A stretch of DNA of 61,899 nt from CAYVUV01 sp964455095 (GTDB lineage Bacteria > Desulfobacterota > Binatia > HRBIN30 > CADEER01): the NCBI GenBank assembly GCA_964455095.1, contig CAYVUV010000163.1:1-61899 (forward strand). The letters run 5' to 3'. The position numbers and the translations under genes were made by a program. Under the pieces are notes generated by a model, which saw nothing but the letters and a program-made list of their open reading frames with translations, searched no databases and was not told where the DNA came from. Below, in pieces: positions 17,233-25,899 of the stretch; position 1 is the first letter of the stretch; each line of letters begins with the position of its first letter.

Positions 17233-20200
17233 ATGCAAGACTTCAGGGCGGTATTGCGTGCGGCGCGGGCCGGCGGGCTGATTGCGGTCGCTGTGGTGGT
17301 TGCGCTGATCGGCATGGCTGAGCGCGCGGCCGCGCAGTCGTTCACTACCTTCGAGAGCGGCCAGGTGCGACCGCTGGCACTGTCGCCGGACGGCGCCCGT
17401 CTCTTTGCCCTCAACACGCCGGACCAACGCCTCGAGATCTTCGACGTCGGCGCCAGCGGTCTCGTCCATCGCAGCTCGGTGGAGGTCGGTCTCGAACCGG
17501 TGGCGGTGGCCGCCCGTTCGGCCACCGAGGTGTGGGTGGTCAATCACCTCTCGGACAGCATCAGCGTGGTCGACGTCGGCAGCGATCCGCCGCGTGTCGT
17601 GCGCACGTTGCTGGTCGGGGACGAGCCGCGCGACATCGTCTTTGCCGGCGCCGGTGGCAACCGCGCTTTCATTACCACCGCGCACCGCGGGCAGCAGCGC
17701 ACGCACGCGTCGATCGCGGGCGTGCCGGGCGCCGGTGATCCACAGCTCACCACCGCCGGAGTCGGCCGCGCCGACGTCTGGGTCTTCGACGCCACCACGC
17801 TCGGCAACACGCCGGGCGGCACCCCGGTCGCGATTACGACCCTGTTCGGCGACACGCCGCGCGCGCTGGCCGTCAGTCCCGACGGCTCGACCGTCTACGC
17901 CGCGATCTTCAAGTCGGGCAACGAGACCACCGTGCTTTCCGAGGGCGCAGTGTGCAACGGCTTCGGCGCCGCCGCGCCGTGCACCGTGCAAGGGCTCACC
18001 ATGCCGGGTGGCCTGCCGCCGCCGAGCACCGATTTCCTCGGTGAGGCGGCGCCGGAGACGGCGATGATCGTCAGAGTCGACCCGGCCACGGGCCAGTGGC
18101 GCGACCCGCTGGGGCGCAATTGGAGCGCGGCGGTGCGCTTCAGTCTGCCCGACGAGGACGTCTTCGCCATCGACGCCAACACCCTGGCGCAGACCGACGT
18201 CTTCGCCCATGTCGGCACCACGCTCTTCAACATGGCCGTGAACCCCGTGACCGGCACGCTCTACGTCTCCAACACCGAAGCCCGCAACGAGGTGCGCTTC
18301 GAGGGCCCCGGGACTTTCGGCGGCACGACGGTGCAGGGACACCTCGCCGAGTCGCGCATCACCGTCGTCACGCCGGGCGGCGTCTTTCCCCGCCACTTGA
18401 ACAAGCACATCGACTACGACCAGCTGCCGGCTCCGTCCGGCACGAAGGGGCACAGCCTGGCGACACCGACCGATATCGTGGTCTCGCCCGACGGCACCAC
18501 GCTGTACGTCGCCGCCTTCGGCTCGAGCCGCATCGGCGTCTTCGACACGGTGGCGTTGGAAGGCGATACGTTCGACCCAACCACCGCCAGCGCCGACTAC
18601 ATCACCGTCAGCGGCGGCGGGCCGAGCGGCCTGGTGCTCGACACGGCCCGCCAGCGCCTCTACGTGCTGACGCGATTCGACGACGGGGTGTCAGTGGTCG
18701 ACCTCGCGTCGCAGGCCGAGCTCGACCATCTCCAGCTGCACAATCCGGAACCGCCGAGCGTGGTGGCCGGCCGCCCGTTCCTCTACGACGCGGCGCTGAC
18801 CTCGAGCAACGGCGAGGCGTCGTGCTCGAGCTGCCATATCTTCGGCGACATGGACGACCTCGCCTGGGACCTCGGCAACCCCGACGATGCGGTCAAGTTC
18901 AACCCGATCCCGATCAACCTGGCGATCGCCGTCACCAGCGGCGTGTTCCAACTCCCGGCACCGATCAACGGCACGGGCCAGGTCAACGTGTTCCATCCGA
19001 TGAAGGGCCCGATGACGACCCAGACGCTGCGCGGCATGCTCGGCAGCGGCGCCATGCACTGGCGCGGCGACCGCTCCAATCCGCCCGGCAACGCCGGCTC
19101 CGCTTTCGACGAAGAGAACTCGTTCAACAACTTCAACGTCGCTTTTCCCGGCCTGGTCGGCCGCAGCAGCGCGCTGACCACGGCGCAGATGCAGCAGTTC
19201 ACGGATTTCATCCTGCAGGTCGCGCTGCCGCCGAACCCGGTGCGCGCGCTCGACAACTCGCTCAACGCGGCGCAGCTGGCCGGGCGCAACTTCTTCGTCG
19301 GGCCGCGGCTGTCGGACGGCATCGCCGGCTCGATCTTCGGCCAGCCGCTGGGCTTCACCTGCGAGGGCTGTCATCGGCTCCAGCCCGAGCTCGGCCACTT
19401 CGGCACCGATGGTCGCGCGAGCTTCGAGAACGAGCAGCAGATCATCAAGATCCCGCACCTGCGCAACCTGTACCAGAAGGTCGGCATGTTCGGCGCGCTC
19501 GACGTCTTCGGCGTGCGGCCGCTCAATCAACCATTCCAGGGGCCGCAGATCCGCGGCTTTGGTTTCCTCCATGACGGCGCCGTCGATACGCTCTTTCGCT
19601 TCTTCAACGCCACCGTCTTCAGCAACAACGCCATCGGCGGGCCCAATGTCGGATTCCCCAGCGATACCGACCGGCGCAACGTCGAGCAGTTCATGCTCGC
19701 CTTCGACACCAACCTGGCGCCGGTCGTCGGACAACAGACGACGCTGTCGGCGACCAACGGCGGTGTGGTGGGGAGCCGCATCGATCTGCTCATCGCCCGC
19801 GCCGGTCTCGGCGAGTGCGACCTGATCGTCAAGGGCGCGGTGGCCGGCGATCAACGCGGTTGGGTGCGCAGTGCGGGTGGGCAGTTCATCGGCGACCGCG
19901 CCGCGGATGCGCCGCTCGCCGATGCGACTTTGCGGGCCCTGGCCGCGACCGCTGGGCAGGAGCTGACGTACACCTGCGTGCCGCCGGGTGGGGGCACGCG
20001 CGCCGGCGTCGACCGCGACGAGGACGGCTTCCTCGATGGCGACGAGCGCGACGCCGGATCGGATCCGGCCGATCCGAGCAGCACGCCGCTGACGATACCC
20101 GTGTTGATCCGCACCTCGAACCTCATGCTCAGGGACGCCGGATCGCGGCGCAAGGTGACGTTCACCGCCCTCACCAAAGACGACGCGGCGGCCAACCGCG

Positions 20201-20640
20201 TGCTGACGCCCGCGCGGGGCGGCGCCGACGATCCGACGCTGCACGGCGCGACACTGACGGTCTACAACGCGGCGGGGCTGACCAGCGATCGGGTCACCGT
20301 GGCGCTGCCGGCCAGCGGCTGGAAGGCGATTGGCAGCGGCGCGAGCCCGACCGGGTATCGCTTCCGCGGCGCCAGCGGGGCGGCGATCCGCAGCGTCGTG
20401 GTCAAGAACGACCGCATCGTGTTGCGCGGCGGCGGCAGCGCCTGGACCTACTCACTGAACGAGCCGGCGCAGGGCCGGGTCGCACTGCACCTGCAACTGG
20501 GCAGCGATCCCGGCTGGTGCACCGACACCGCGCCCAACCTGAGAGGCCAACCGCCTTCGTCGGCGAAGTCGGATCGCCCGGGCATCTTCAAGGGCGGACA
20601 GGCCGGCGCCGTGCCGGCCACCTGCCCGGCGCAGCCGTGA
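17233..20640 (+). CDS. Secreted beta-propeller / dihaem cytochrome c peroxidase-like fusion
   Basis: A 1135-residue exported protein. The signal peptide ends near ERAAAQS (residue 38). Residues 40-510 carry YVTN-type propeller blades (LALSPDGARLFALN, ALAVSPDGSTVYAA, IVVSPDGTTLYVAA). Two haem c sites follow: CSSCH at 531-535 and CEGCH at 710-714, in a MauG/cytochrome-c-peroxidase-like region. A calcium-loop stretch (DRDEDGFLDGDE) begins near 927, and a beta-rich C-terminal domain ends with a Pro-rich ATCPAQP. GGGGGGAA precedes the ATG at 17233. The length is unusual for a peroxidase. Substrate unknown. Confidence 0.82.
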   Translation: MQDFRAVLRAARAGGLIAVAVVVALIGMAERAAAQSFTTFESGQVRPLALSPDGARLFALNTPDQRLEIFDVGASGLVHRSSVEVGLEPVAVAARSATEVWVVNHLSDSISVVDVGSDPPRVVRTLLVGDEPRDIVFAGAGGNRAFITTAHRGQQRTHASIAGVPGAGDPQLTTAGVGRADVWVFDATTLGNTPGGTPVAITTLFGDTPRALAVSPDGSTVYAAIFKSGNETTVLSEGAVCNGFGAAAPCTVQGLTMPGGLPPPSTDFLGEAAPETAMIVRVDPATGQWRDPLGRNWSAAVRFSLPDEDVFAIDANTLAQTDVFAHVGTTLFNMAVNPVTGTLYVSNTEARNEVRFEGPGTFGGTTVQGHLAESRITVVTPGGVFPRHLNKHIDYDQLPAPSGTKGHSLATPTDIVVSPDGTTLYVAAFGSSRIGVFDTVALEGDTFDPTTASADYITVSGGGPSGLVLDTARQRLYVLTRFDDGVSVVDLASQAELDHLQLHNPEPPSVVAGRPFLYDAALTSSNGEASCSSCHIFGDMDDLAWDLGNPDDAVKFNPIPINLAIAVTSGVFQLPAPINGTGQVNVFHPMKGPMTTQTLRGMLGSGAMHWRGDRSNPPGNAGSAFDEENSFNNFNVAFPGLVGRSSALTTAQMQQFTDFILQVALPPNPVRALDNSLNAAQLAGRNFFVGPRLSDGIAGSIFGQPLGFTCEGCHRLQPELGHFGTDGRASFENEQQIIKIPHLRNLYQKVGMFGALDVFGVRPLNQPFQGPQIRGFGFLHDGAVDTLFRFFNATVFSNNAIGGPNVGFPSDTDRRNVEQFMLAFDTNLAPVVGQQTTLSATNGGVVGSRIDLLIARAGLGECDLIVKGAVAGDQRGWVRSAGGQFIGDRAADAPLADATLRALAATAGQELTYTCVPPGGGTRAGVDRDEDGFLDGDERDAGSDPADPSSTPLTIPVLIRTSNLMLRDAGSRRKVTFTALTKDDAAANRVLTPARGGADDPTLHGATLTVYNAAGLTSDRVTVALPASGWKAIGSGASPTGYRFRGASGAAIRSVVVKNDRIVLRGGGSAWTYSLNEPAQGRVALHLQLGSDPGWCTDTAPNLRGQPPSSAKSDRPGIFKGGQAGAVPATCPAQP

Positions 20641-20680
20641 GCGGGGACCGGCGGCTGCAAAGCTTGGTCCGGTCTGGTTC

Positions 20681-20788
20681 CTCTCCCTCCGGGAGAGGCT
20701 AGGTGAGGGGATCAAACAAACTCTTCAATGAAGCAGGGGTCGAAGCCATCATTTCATCCCCTCACCGTACCTCTCCCGGAGGGAGAGG
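20681..20788. repeat. Inverted pair of palindromic elements, likely bidirectional terminator
   Basis: The left copy (about 20681-20710) has CTCTCCC-TCC-GGGAGAGG then CTAGGTGAGGGG. The right copy (about 20757-20788) is its near reverse complement, CCCCTCACC then CTCTCCCGGAGGGAGAGG. The two can pair as one long stem or fold as two hairpins. They lie between the convergent dihaem propeller gene (end 20640) and GMC gene (end 20814). The same subtype recurs as a single copy at 61746. Confidence 0.78.
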
Positions 20789-20813
20789 TACTCCTTCGCG
20801 AATCCGCGCTGAC

Positions 20814-22388
20814 TCAGTTGCGCTCACGCTGCAACGTCGCCAGGTGATCGGCGAGTCGCAGCGCCAGCGCGACGATGGTCAGCGTCGGCGTGCCGGCGCC
20901 GGCGGTGGGGAAGACCGAGCTGCCGGCGACGAAGAGGTTGGCGACGCCGTGCACGCGGCAGTCGACATCGACGACGCCGTGCTGCGGCGAAGCGCTCATG
21001 CGCGTCGTGCCCATGTGATGGCCGCGCAGGCCCTGTAACGGCGGCGGGGGCCACTGTCTCTGTTCCGGCTCGGCCGCGAGCTGTCCGACTGCGGCGGCCG
21101 CGAACGCCGCGCCGATGAGTGCCGGCAGCCGCCGCGCTGTCGCTTCGTCCAATGCCGTGGTGCGCCATTCCAGACGCGCGCGCGGCAGCCCCAGCGCGTC
21201 GCGCGTGGTGCCGAGGCGCACCCGGCTCTCCGGGTTGGGCGCCTGCTCGACCGTGTGGTGCAAGCTGAGACCGACGAGCGGTCGGCCGAGGCGCGGGGGC
21301 GGGCCGAAGCTGTGGTCGACCGCCGCGGCCAGCGCCGGGTCTCGAGCGAGCTGCCGCCGCAGCGGGCGGTTGCTCGAGCGCCGCTGTCGCACGGAGCTCA
21401 CCACCCGCATCGCGGCGCGCGCCAGCGGCGAGCGGTCGCCCAGATAGATGGGTTGAATTGCGGTGCTGGAGTGCAGCAGTCGCGCGCGCTCTTGCAGCGC
21501 CGGCGGCAGCGCCAGGCGCGCGGCGACCCCGGCGCGCGGCGGCCCGTACAGGGCGGGGAAGTCAGTTCCCCGGGGCAGTGACGCGACCGCGCCGGCGGGG
21601 AAGTGGAGGTGCTCCATGAAATACCGCCCCACCGCGTCGCCGCCGTTGCCGAGCCCGGCAGCCTGCACCGCGTTCGACAACAGCAGCAGGCGGGCGTTTT
21701 CGATGCCGCCACCCGCCAGGACGTAGCGCCGTGCCGCGATCGCGAAGTGGCTGCCGGATGGCGACGCGACGCGCACCGCCGTGACCCGGCCGGCGGTCTC
21801 GTCGGTTTGCAGCTCGAGGGCGGTGGCGTGCAGCAGCACCGTGACGTTGGGCGCCCGCGACAGGCGATCGCGGTACAGTGCCCCGAAGCGGGTCGGCGGG
21901 CTGAGTTGGAAGATGCGCGTCGCGGCGCGCTCGGGCGGCAACGCCAGTTGTGGCGCCTGCCGCCGCGCGGCCCAGTAGGTCGCATCGTACTCGCAGGGGC
22001 CCAGCTCACACAGCGCGTGCGCGCGCGCGTAGTACGGCAGCAGCGCGGCGCGCGCCAGCGGCCAGCCGCTGTGCGGTACCCAGGCGCGCGGGCTGAAGTC
22101 GAGGTCATCGAGCGGGCGACACCATCCGGCCCACAAATTGGTCGCGCCGCCGAGCGCGCGCTGGCGATTGGCGTCGAGGGGCGTGTAGGGCAGTGCCGCG
22201 ATCTCGGCGGCGTTGAGCGCCTGCGCCGCGTCGTCCGGTTCGAGGCCGCCGCTCTCGAGCACGCAGACGTCGATCGCGTGCAGCGCCAGCTCGCAGGCCA
22301 GCGCGATGCCCGCCGCGCCGGCGCCGATGATGCAGACTCCGGTCTCTACGACGCTCCCCGCCGCCACCTGCCGCGCCTCGATCAACAC
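20814..22388 (-). CDS. GMC-family FAD-dependent oxidoreductase
   Basis: A 524-residue flavoprotein. The Rossmann FAD motif CIIGAGAAGIALACEL lies near the N-terminus, the GMC substrate region has GGATNLWAGWCRP, and the C-terminal GMC domain has HHMGTTRMS and FPTAGAGTPTLTIVALALRLADHL. The family oxidises alcohols, sterols or sugars. A GTG start at 22388 is chosen because GAAGGGG lies seven bases upstream and family members commonly begin close to IEARQ; the in-frame ATG at 22424 lacks a ribosome site. No signal peptide is seen, so it is probably cytosolic. It is divergent from a histidine kinase. Confidence 0.88.
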   Translation of the reverse strand: MLIEARQVAAGSVVETGVCIIGAGAAGIALACELALHAIDVCVLESGGLEPDDAAQALNAAEIAALPYTPLDANRQRALGGATNLWAGWCRPLDDLDFSPRAWVPHSGWPLARAALLPYYARAHALCELGPCEYDATYWAARRQAPQLALPPERAATRIFQLSPPTRFGALYRDRLSRAPNVTVLLHATALELQTDETAGRVTAVRVASPSGSHFAIAARRYVLAGGGIENARLLLLSNAVQAAGLGNGGDAVGRYFMEHLHFPAGAVASLPRGTDFPALYGPPRAGVAARLALPPALQERARLLHSSTAIQPIYLGDRSPLARAAMRVVSSVRQRRSSNRPLRRQLARDPALAAAVDHSFGPPPRLGRPLVGLSLHHTVEQAPNPESRVRLGTTRDALGLPRARLEWRTTALDEATARRLPALIGAAFAAAAVGQLAAEPEQRQWPPPPLQGLRGHHMGTTRMSASPQHGVVDVDCRVHGVANLFVAGSSVFPTAGAGTPTLTIVALALRLADHLATLQRERN

Positions 22389-22502
22389 ATCGGTGCCCCT
22401 TCGGCCGCGGCAGGGTAGCATCAACGGCCAATGGGATACGATGCGGTGGAGAGTCGACCGCCCGTAGGCTTACAGGCGGGCGCGTGCTAGCTGTGCGAGC
22501 GG

Positions 22503-23804
22503 ATGACCAAGCGCGACTTCGAACCCGAGTCGGGCGCGGGCAATGAGGGCGACGGCGGCGAGAACCAGCGCGTCAATCGCGCCCTGCGCCAGCAGTGGGA
22601 GGATCTGCGCGTCATCCTCGATTCGGTCCCGGCACTCATCTGGTACAAGGACCGCGACAACCGCATCCTGCGCGCCAACCGCCCGGCGGCGGAGGCGCTC
22701 GGCCTCTCGGTCAGCGAGATGGAGGGGCGCTCCACCTACGAGCTCTATCCGGAGGAGGCGGCCCAGTATCACCAGGACGATCTGGACGTGATCCGATCGG
22801 GTCGATCCAAATTGGGCATCGTCGAACCGCTGATGACCGGCGCCGGCGAGAAGCGCTGGGTGCGGACCGACAAGGTGCCATACTTCGACGGCAGCGGCGC
22901 GGTCATCGGCGTGATCGTCTTCGCGGTCGACATCACCGAGCGCGTGCGCGCCGAGGAAGCGCTGCGCCAGGCGCGCGACGGGCTCGAAGAGCGCGTCGCG
23001 GAGCGCACCCGGCAACTGGCCGCCGCGGTCGACGACCTGCGCGCCGAAATGGCCGAGCGCCAACGCGCCGATGAGCGCATTCATCAGCAACAATCCCAAC
23101 TCGCCCATCTGCAGCGCCTGCGCACCGTCGAGGGCATGGCCGCGCAGCTCGCGCACGAGATCAATCAGCCGCTCGGCGCGATCGTCAACTTCGCCGGCGG
23201 ACTTGCCCGCTGGCTGCGCAGCGATGCGGTGGACATGGCAGCGGTGCAGGCGGCGACCGATCAGATCAGCTTGCAGGCCCTGCGCGCCGCCGGGGTGGTC
23301 AGCCGCCTGCGCGACTTCGTGCGCAAGGATGAGTCGCGCCGCGAGTCGAGCGATCTCGGGCAGGTCATCGGCGAGGCGGTGCGGATGATCGAGACCGATG
23401 CGCGGCGTCAGGGCGTCACGTTGCGGGTCAATGTCGCCGCGCGGCTGCCGCGGGTCGACATCGACCGCGTGCAGATCGAGCAAGTCGTCGTCAACCTGCT
23501 GAGCAACGCGCTCGAGGCCATGGACTTGTCGGCCGACGACCACGAGATCGCCGTGGAGGCGACGCGCCGCGACGACGGCGATCTGGAGGTGCGCGTGCGC
23601 GACACGGGCGCGGGATTGCCGGTGTCCGACCCCCAGCTCCTCTTCGAGCCCTTCCACACGACCAAGGCCGAAGGCCTCGGCATGGGCCTCTCGATCAGCC
23701 AATCCATCATCACCGCCCACGGCGGCACGCTGCGCGGCGAGCGCAACGTCGGCGGACGCGGCGCGACCTTCACGTTCACGTTGCCGAGCGCGCGCGGCGA
23801 GTGA
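22503..23804 (+). CDS. Orphan cytosolic PAS sensor histidine kinase
   Basis: A 433-residue soluble kinase without membrane helices. A PAS domain spans about residues 33-155 (ILDSVPALIWYKDRDNRILRAN, then DITERVRAEEAL), a coiled coil 155-205, and a FixL-type core with phospho-acceptor His218 in AAQLAHEINQPLG. The N box is NLLSNALEAM (331-340), G1 is DTGAGLP and G2 is GLGMGLSIS. No response regulator lies beside it, so the partner must be elsewhere. It diverges from the GMC oxidoreductase with 114 bp between them. The PAS ligand is unknown; no haem-binding His is obvious. Confidence 0.92.
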   Translation: MTKRDFEPESGAGNEGDGGENQRVNRALRQQWEDLRVILDSVPALIWYKDRDNRILRANRPAAEALGLSVSEMEGRSTYELYPEEAAQYHQDDLDVIRSGRSKLGIVEPLMTGAGEKRWVRTDKVPYFDGSGAVIGVIVFAVDITERVRAEEALRQARDGLEERVAERTRQLAAAVDDLRAEMAERQRADERIHQQQSQLAHLQRLRTVEGMAAQLAHEINQPLGAIVNFAGGLARWLRSDAVDMAAVQAATDQISLQALRAAGVVSRLRDFVRKDESRRESSDLGQVIGEAVRMIETDARRQGVTLRVNVAARLPRVDIDRVQIEQVVVNLLSNALEAMDLSADDHEIAVEATRRDDGDLEVRVRDTGAGLPVSDPQLLFEPFHTTKAEGLGMGLSISQSIITAHGGTLRGERNVGGRGATFTFTLPSARGE

Positions 23805-23831
23805 GAACGGTAGATCTGCTCCCCCTCTCGC

Positions 23832-23937
23832 TCCCCCTCCTTTCCAAGGAGGGGGCCGGGGGGAGGTTGATCCCCCGGGCGTTCATCGAGAGCAACGAGC
23901 GACCTCCCCTAGCCCCTCCTTGGAAAGGAGGGGGACC
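23832..23937. repeat. Inverted pair of palindromic elements
   Basis: The left copy (about 23832-23870) reads CCCCCTCCTTTCC-AAGGAGGGGG then CCGGGGGGAGGTT. The right copy (about 23901-23937) is nearly its reverse complement, starting GACCTCCCCTAG and ending with the same hairpin. It lies between the convergent histidine kinase (end 23804) and metallo-beta-lactamase (end 23963) genes. The sequence type matches the pair at 126-228. Confidence 0.8.
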
Positions 23938-23962
23938 GGAAAGAGCCGGAAACCGCCATCGC

Positions 23963-25696
23963 TCAGCTGGCTTTCGACTGGAACAGGCGCAGGAACCCGA
24001 TCAGCTCGAGCGGGCTGCCGTCGATGCGCACCGCGCCGGAGGCGAAGGCGACGACCGGGTTGCGCCGCCCCATGAGGACCTCCTTCCACAGCAGCGAGTC
24101 GAGCCGCACGCTGAGGTCGGGCTTGTCCGGGAACACCGGCTGCACCTCGGCGACGCCGCGGCGCACGTGCACGGTGTAGACGGCGCCGATGTCGGGGAAG
24201 GTGAAGCCGACGACGCGTTCGAACTCGGCACTGCGCTCGGGGTCGAGGTTGACGGCCATCGAGCGCATGACGCCGTCGATGGGCAGGTTGCGGATGAATT
24301 CCTCCGGCAACGCCGCCGGGTCGTTCTCGCGGATGGTGACGGCGCCCTCGAGCTCGAGCGCCTGGGTGAGAAAATAACTGCGCCCGTTGGCGCTGAGCTG
24401 CTGCGCGCCGAGCGCGCGCAGTGCCTGCGCTTCGAGCTTGCGCACCTCGGCGTCGTCCGGGTGCAGGCGCAGCGCATCGGCGGCCAGCTCCGCCGCCCAG
24501 CGGTGGTCGCCGCGCGCGAGGGCGGCGGCCGCGGCGTCGCGCAGCGGCGTGGCCTGCTCGGCCAGGGTGGCCATGCGCTCGGCGCGCTCGGTCGGCGACA
24601 ACGGCGTGAGCGTGGCGGCATCGCCGTCGAACCAGCCGAGGTAGCCGGCGAAGATCGAGCGCACCGACCAGGCGACGGTGCCGTAGAACTCGCGCAGGAA
24701 CGGGTGGTTGGCCAGGTGGGGCGGCAGCTTGACCACCTCGACCAGCTGGTCGGGGGTGAGGCCGCGGTTCATGCCGCGCACGGTCTGGTCGTGCACGAAC
24801 TGGATGGCGTCGCGGTAGGCGGTGAGCGTCGTGGCGATGGTGTCGCTGCCTGACAGCGGCCGGGTGTGGCTCGGCACCAGGTGCTCGGGGTGCAAGGCGC
24901 GCATGGCGTCGAGGCTGTGCACCCAGGCGACGACGTCGCGGTAGGACGTGCCGCGAATGGTGTAGAGGTTCGGAAACGACTTGTAGATGTTGTCGCCGGG
25001 CAGCAGCGTGCGCTTGGCCGGAATCCAGACGAAGAGCTGGTCGTCGGTTTCGCCCGGCGCGTGCACCAGTTGCAGCTCGACGCCGGCGATGGTCAGCCGG
25101 CGCTCCTCGTCGAAGACGTCGGTCGGCCGCACCAGCGCGAGCGTGCCGCGCCCGTGGCCGCTGGCGAGGAACGGGCCGATGCCGGCATTCAGCACGTCGC
25201 CCGGCGGCAGGAAGGTGCCGAACATGCGCATGCTGCGGGTGTAGATCGCCGGGCGCACGACGGTCAGGAAACGGTCGAGCTCGCGGTAGATCAGCGCTTG
25301 CCCGTAGACCGGAATCGGCCGCCCCTCGGTGAACGCGCGCGCGCCGAAGACATGGTCGGCGTGATTGTGCGTGTAGATGATCGCGCGCACCGGCTTGGAC
25401 GTGATCTTGGCGAACTCGGCCTTGACCGTCTCGGCCGCCTCGAGGCTCTCCATCGTGTCGACGATGACCACCCCGTCGTCGCCCTCGATGAGGATCGAGT
25501 TCGCCAGGCCGAACCCGACCGCGACGTACACGCCGTCGGTGACCCGAATCACCTCGCGGCGAAACTCCTCGCTGTGCGCCGCCAGCTCCTCCGGCCCCGG
25601 CACCGCGGCCGGCGCCACCGGCGCCGCCGGCTTTTCGCCGCACGCCGAGATGATCAGCCCCAACGCGATCGCCGCGCGCGTCCCCCATTTGCGCAT
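23963..25696 (-). CDS. Lipoprotein alkylsulfatase-type metallo-beta-lactamase
   Basis: A 577-residue protein. The signal ends in a lipobox (IISAC, Cys19), so it is a lipid-anchored periplasmic enzyme. The metallo-beta-lactamase motif THNHADH is at residues 109-115, with GDNIYKSFPNLY and a later SHTRPLSG. An alkylsulfatase-like dimerisation region and a C-terminal SCP2-like domain (SLLWKEVLMGRRNP) follow, the order seen in SdsA1 and BDS1 secondary alkylsulfatases. AAGGGGGAG precedes the ATG at 25696, which is better supported than an upstream in-frame ATG. It probably cleaves alkyl sulfates, releasing sulfate and an alcohol. Confidence 0.87.
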   Translation of the reverse strand: MRKWGTRAAIALGLIISACGEKPAAPVAPAAVPGPEELAAHSEEFRREVIRVTDGVYVAVGFGLANSILIEGDDGVVIVDTMESLEAAETVKAEFAKITSKPVRAIIYTHNHADHVFGARAFTEGRPIPVYGQALIYRELDRFLTVVRPAIYTRSMRMFGTFLPPGDVLNAGIGPFLASGHGRGTLALVRPTDVFDEERRLTIAGVELQLVHAPGETDDQLFVWIPAKRTLLPGDNIYKSFPNLYTIRGTSYRDVVAWVHSLDAMRALHPEHLVPSHTRPLSGSDTIATTLTAYRDAIQFVHDQTVRGMNRGLTPDQLVEVVKLPPHLANHPFLREFYGTVAWSVRSIFAGYLGWFDGDAATLTPLSPTERAERMATLAEQATPLRDAAAAALARGDHRWAAELAADALRLHPDDAEVRKLEAQALRALGAQQLSANGRSYFLTQALELEGAVTIRENDPAALPEEFIRNLPIDGVMRSMAVNLDPERSAEFERVVGFTFPDIGAVYTVHVRRGVAEVQPVFPDKPDLSVRLDSLLWKEVLMGRRNPVVAFASGAVRIDGSPLELIGFLRLFQSKAS

Positions 25697-25778
25697 GCGC
25701 TCCCCCTTGCCCGCCGACATAGCGCCGGGCAGGGAGCGAAGCCAGCGCGGGCGGGGGGGAGGGGTGGTGGGGAATCTT

Positions 25779-25854
25779 CCTGGAGCGCGTCGCTTCCGCG
25801 GCGCCGGTGGGGAGGTGGGGCGGGAGAAGCCGCGCGGAAGCGCGGCGCTCCAGG
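25779..25854. repeat. Inverted repeat in the 203-bp gap upstream of the alkylsulfatase
   Basis: The left arm (25779-25802) begins CCTGGAGCGC and contains CGCTTCCGCG. The right arm (25829-25854) contains GCGCGGAAGCGCGGCG and ends GCTCCAGG. Arms of about 24-26 bp match with a few mismatches. This is a different family from the G-run palindromes. It sits between two minus-strand genes and could form a large stem in their transcript. Confidence 0.7.
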
Positions 25855-25899
25855 CGGAGCCGGAATGAATGAGTGAAGGAAGCGCGGCCGCCCGGCCGC

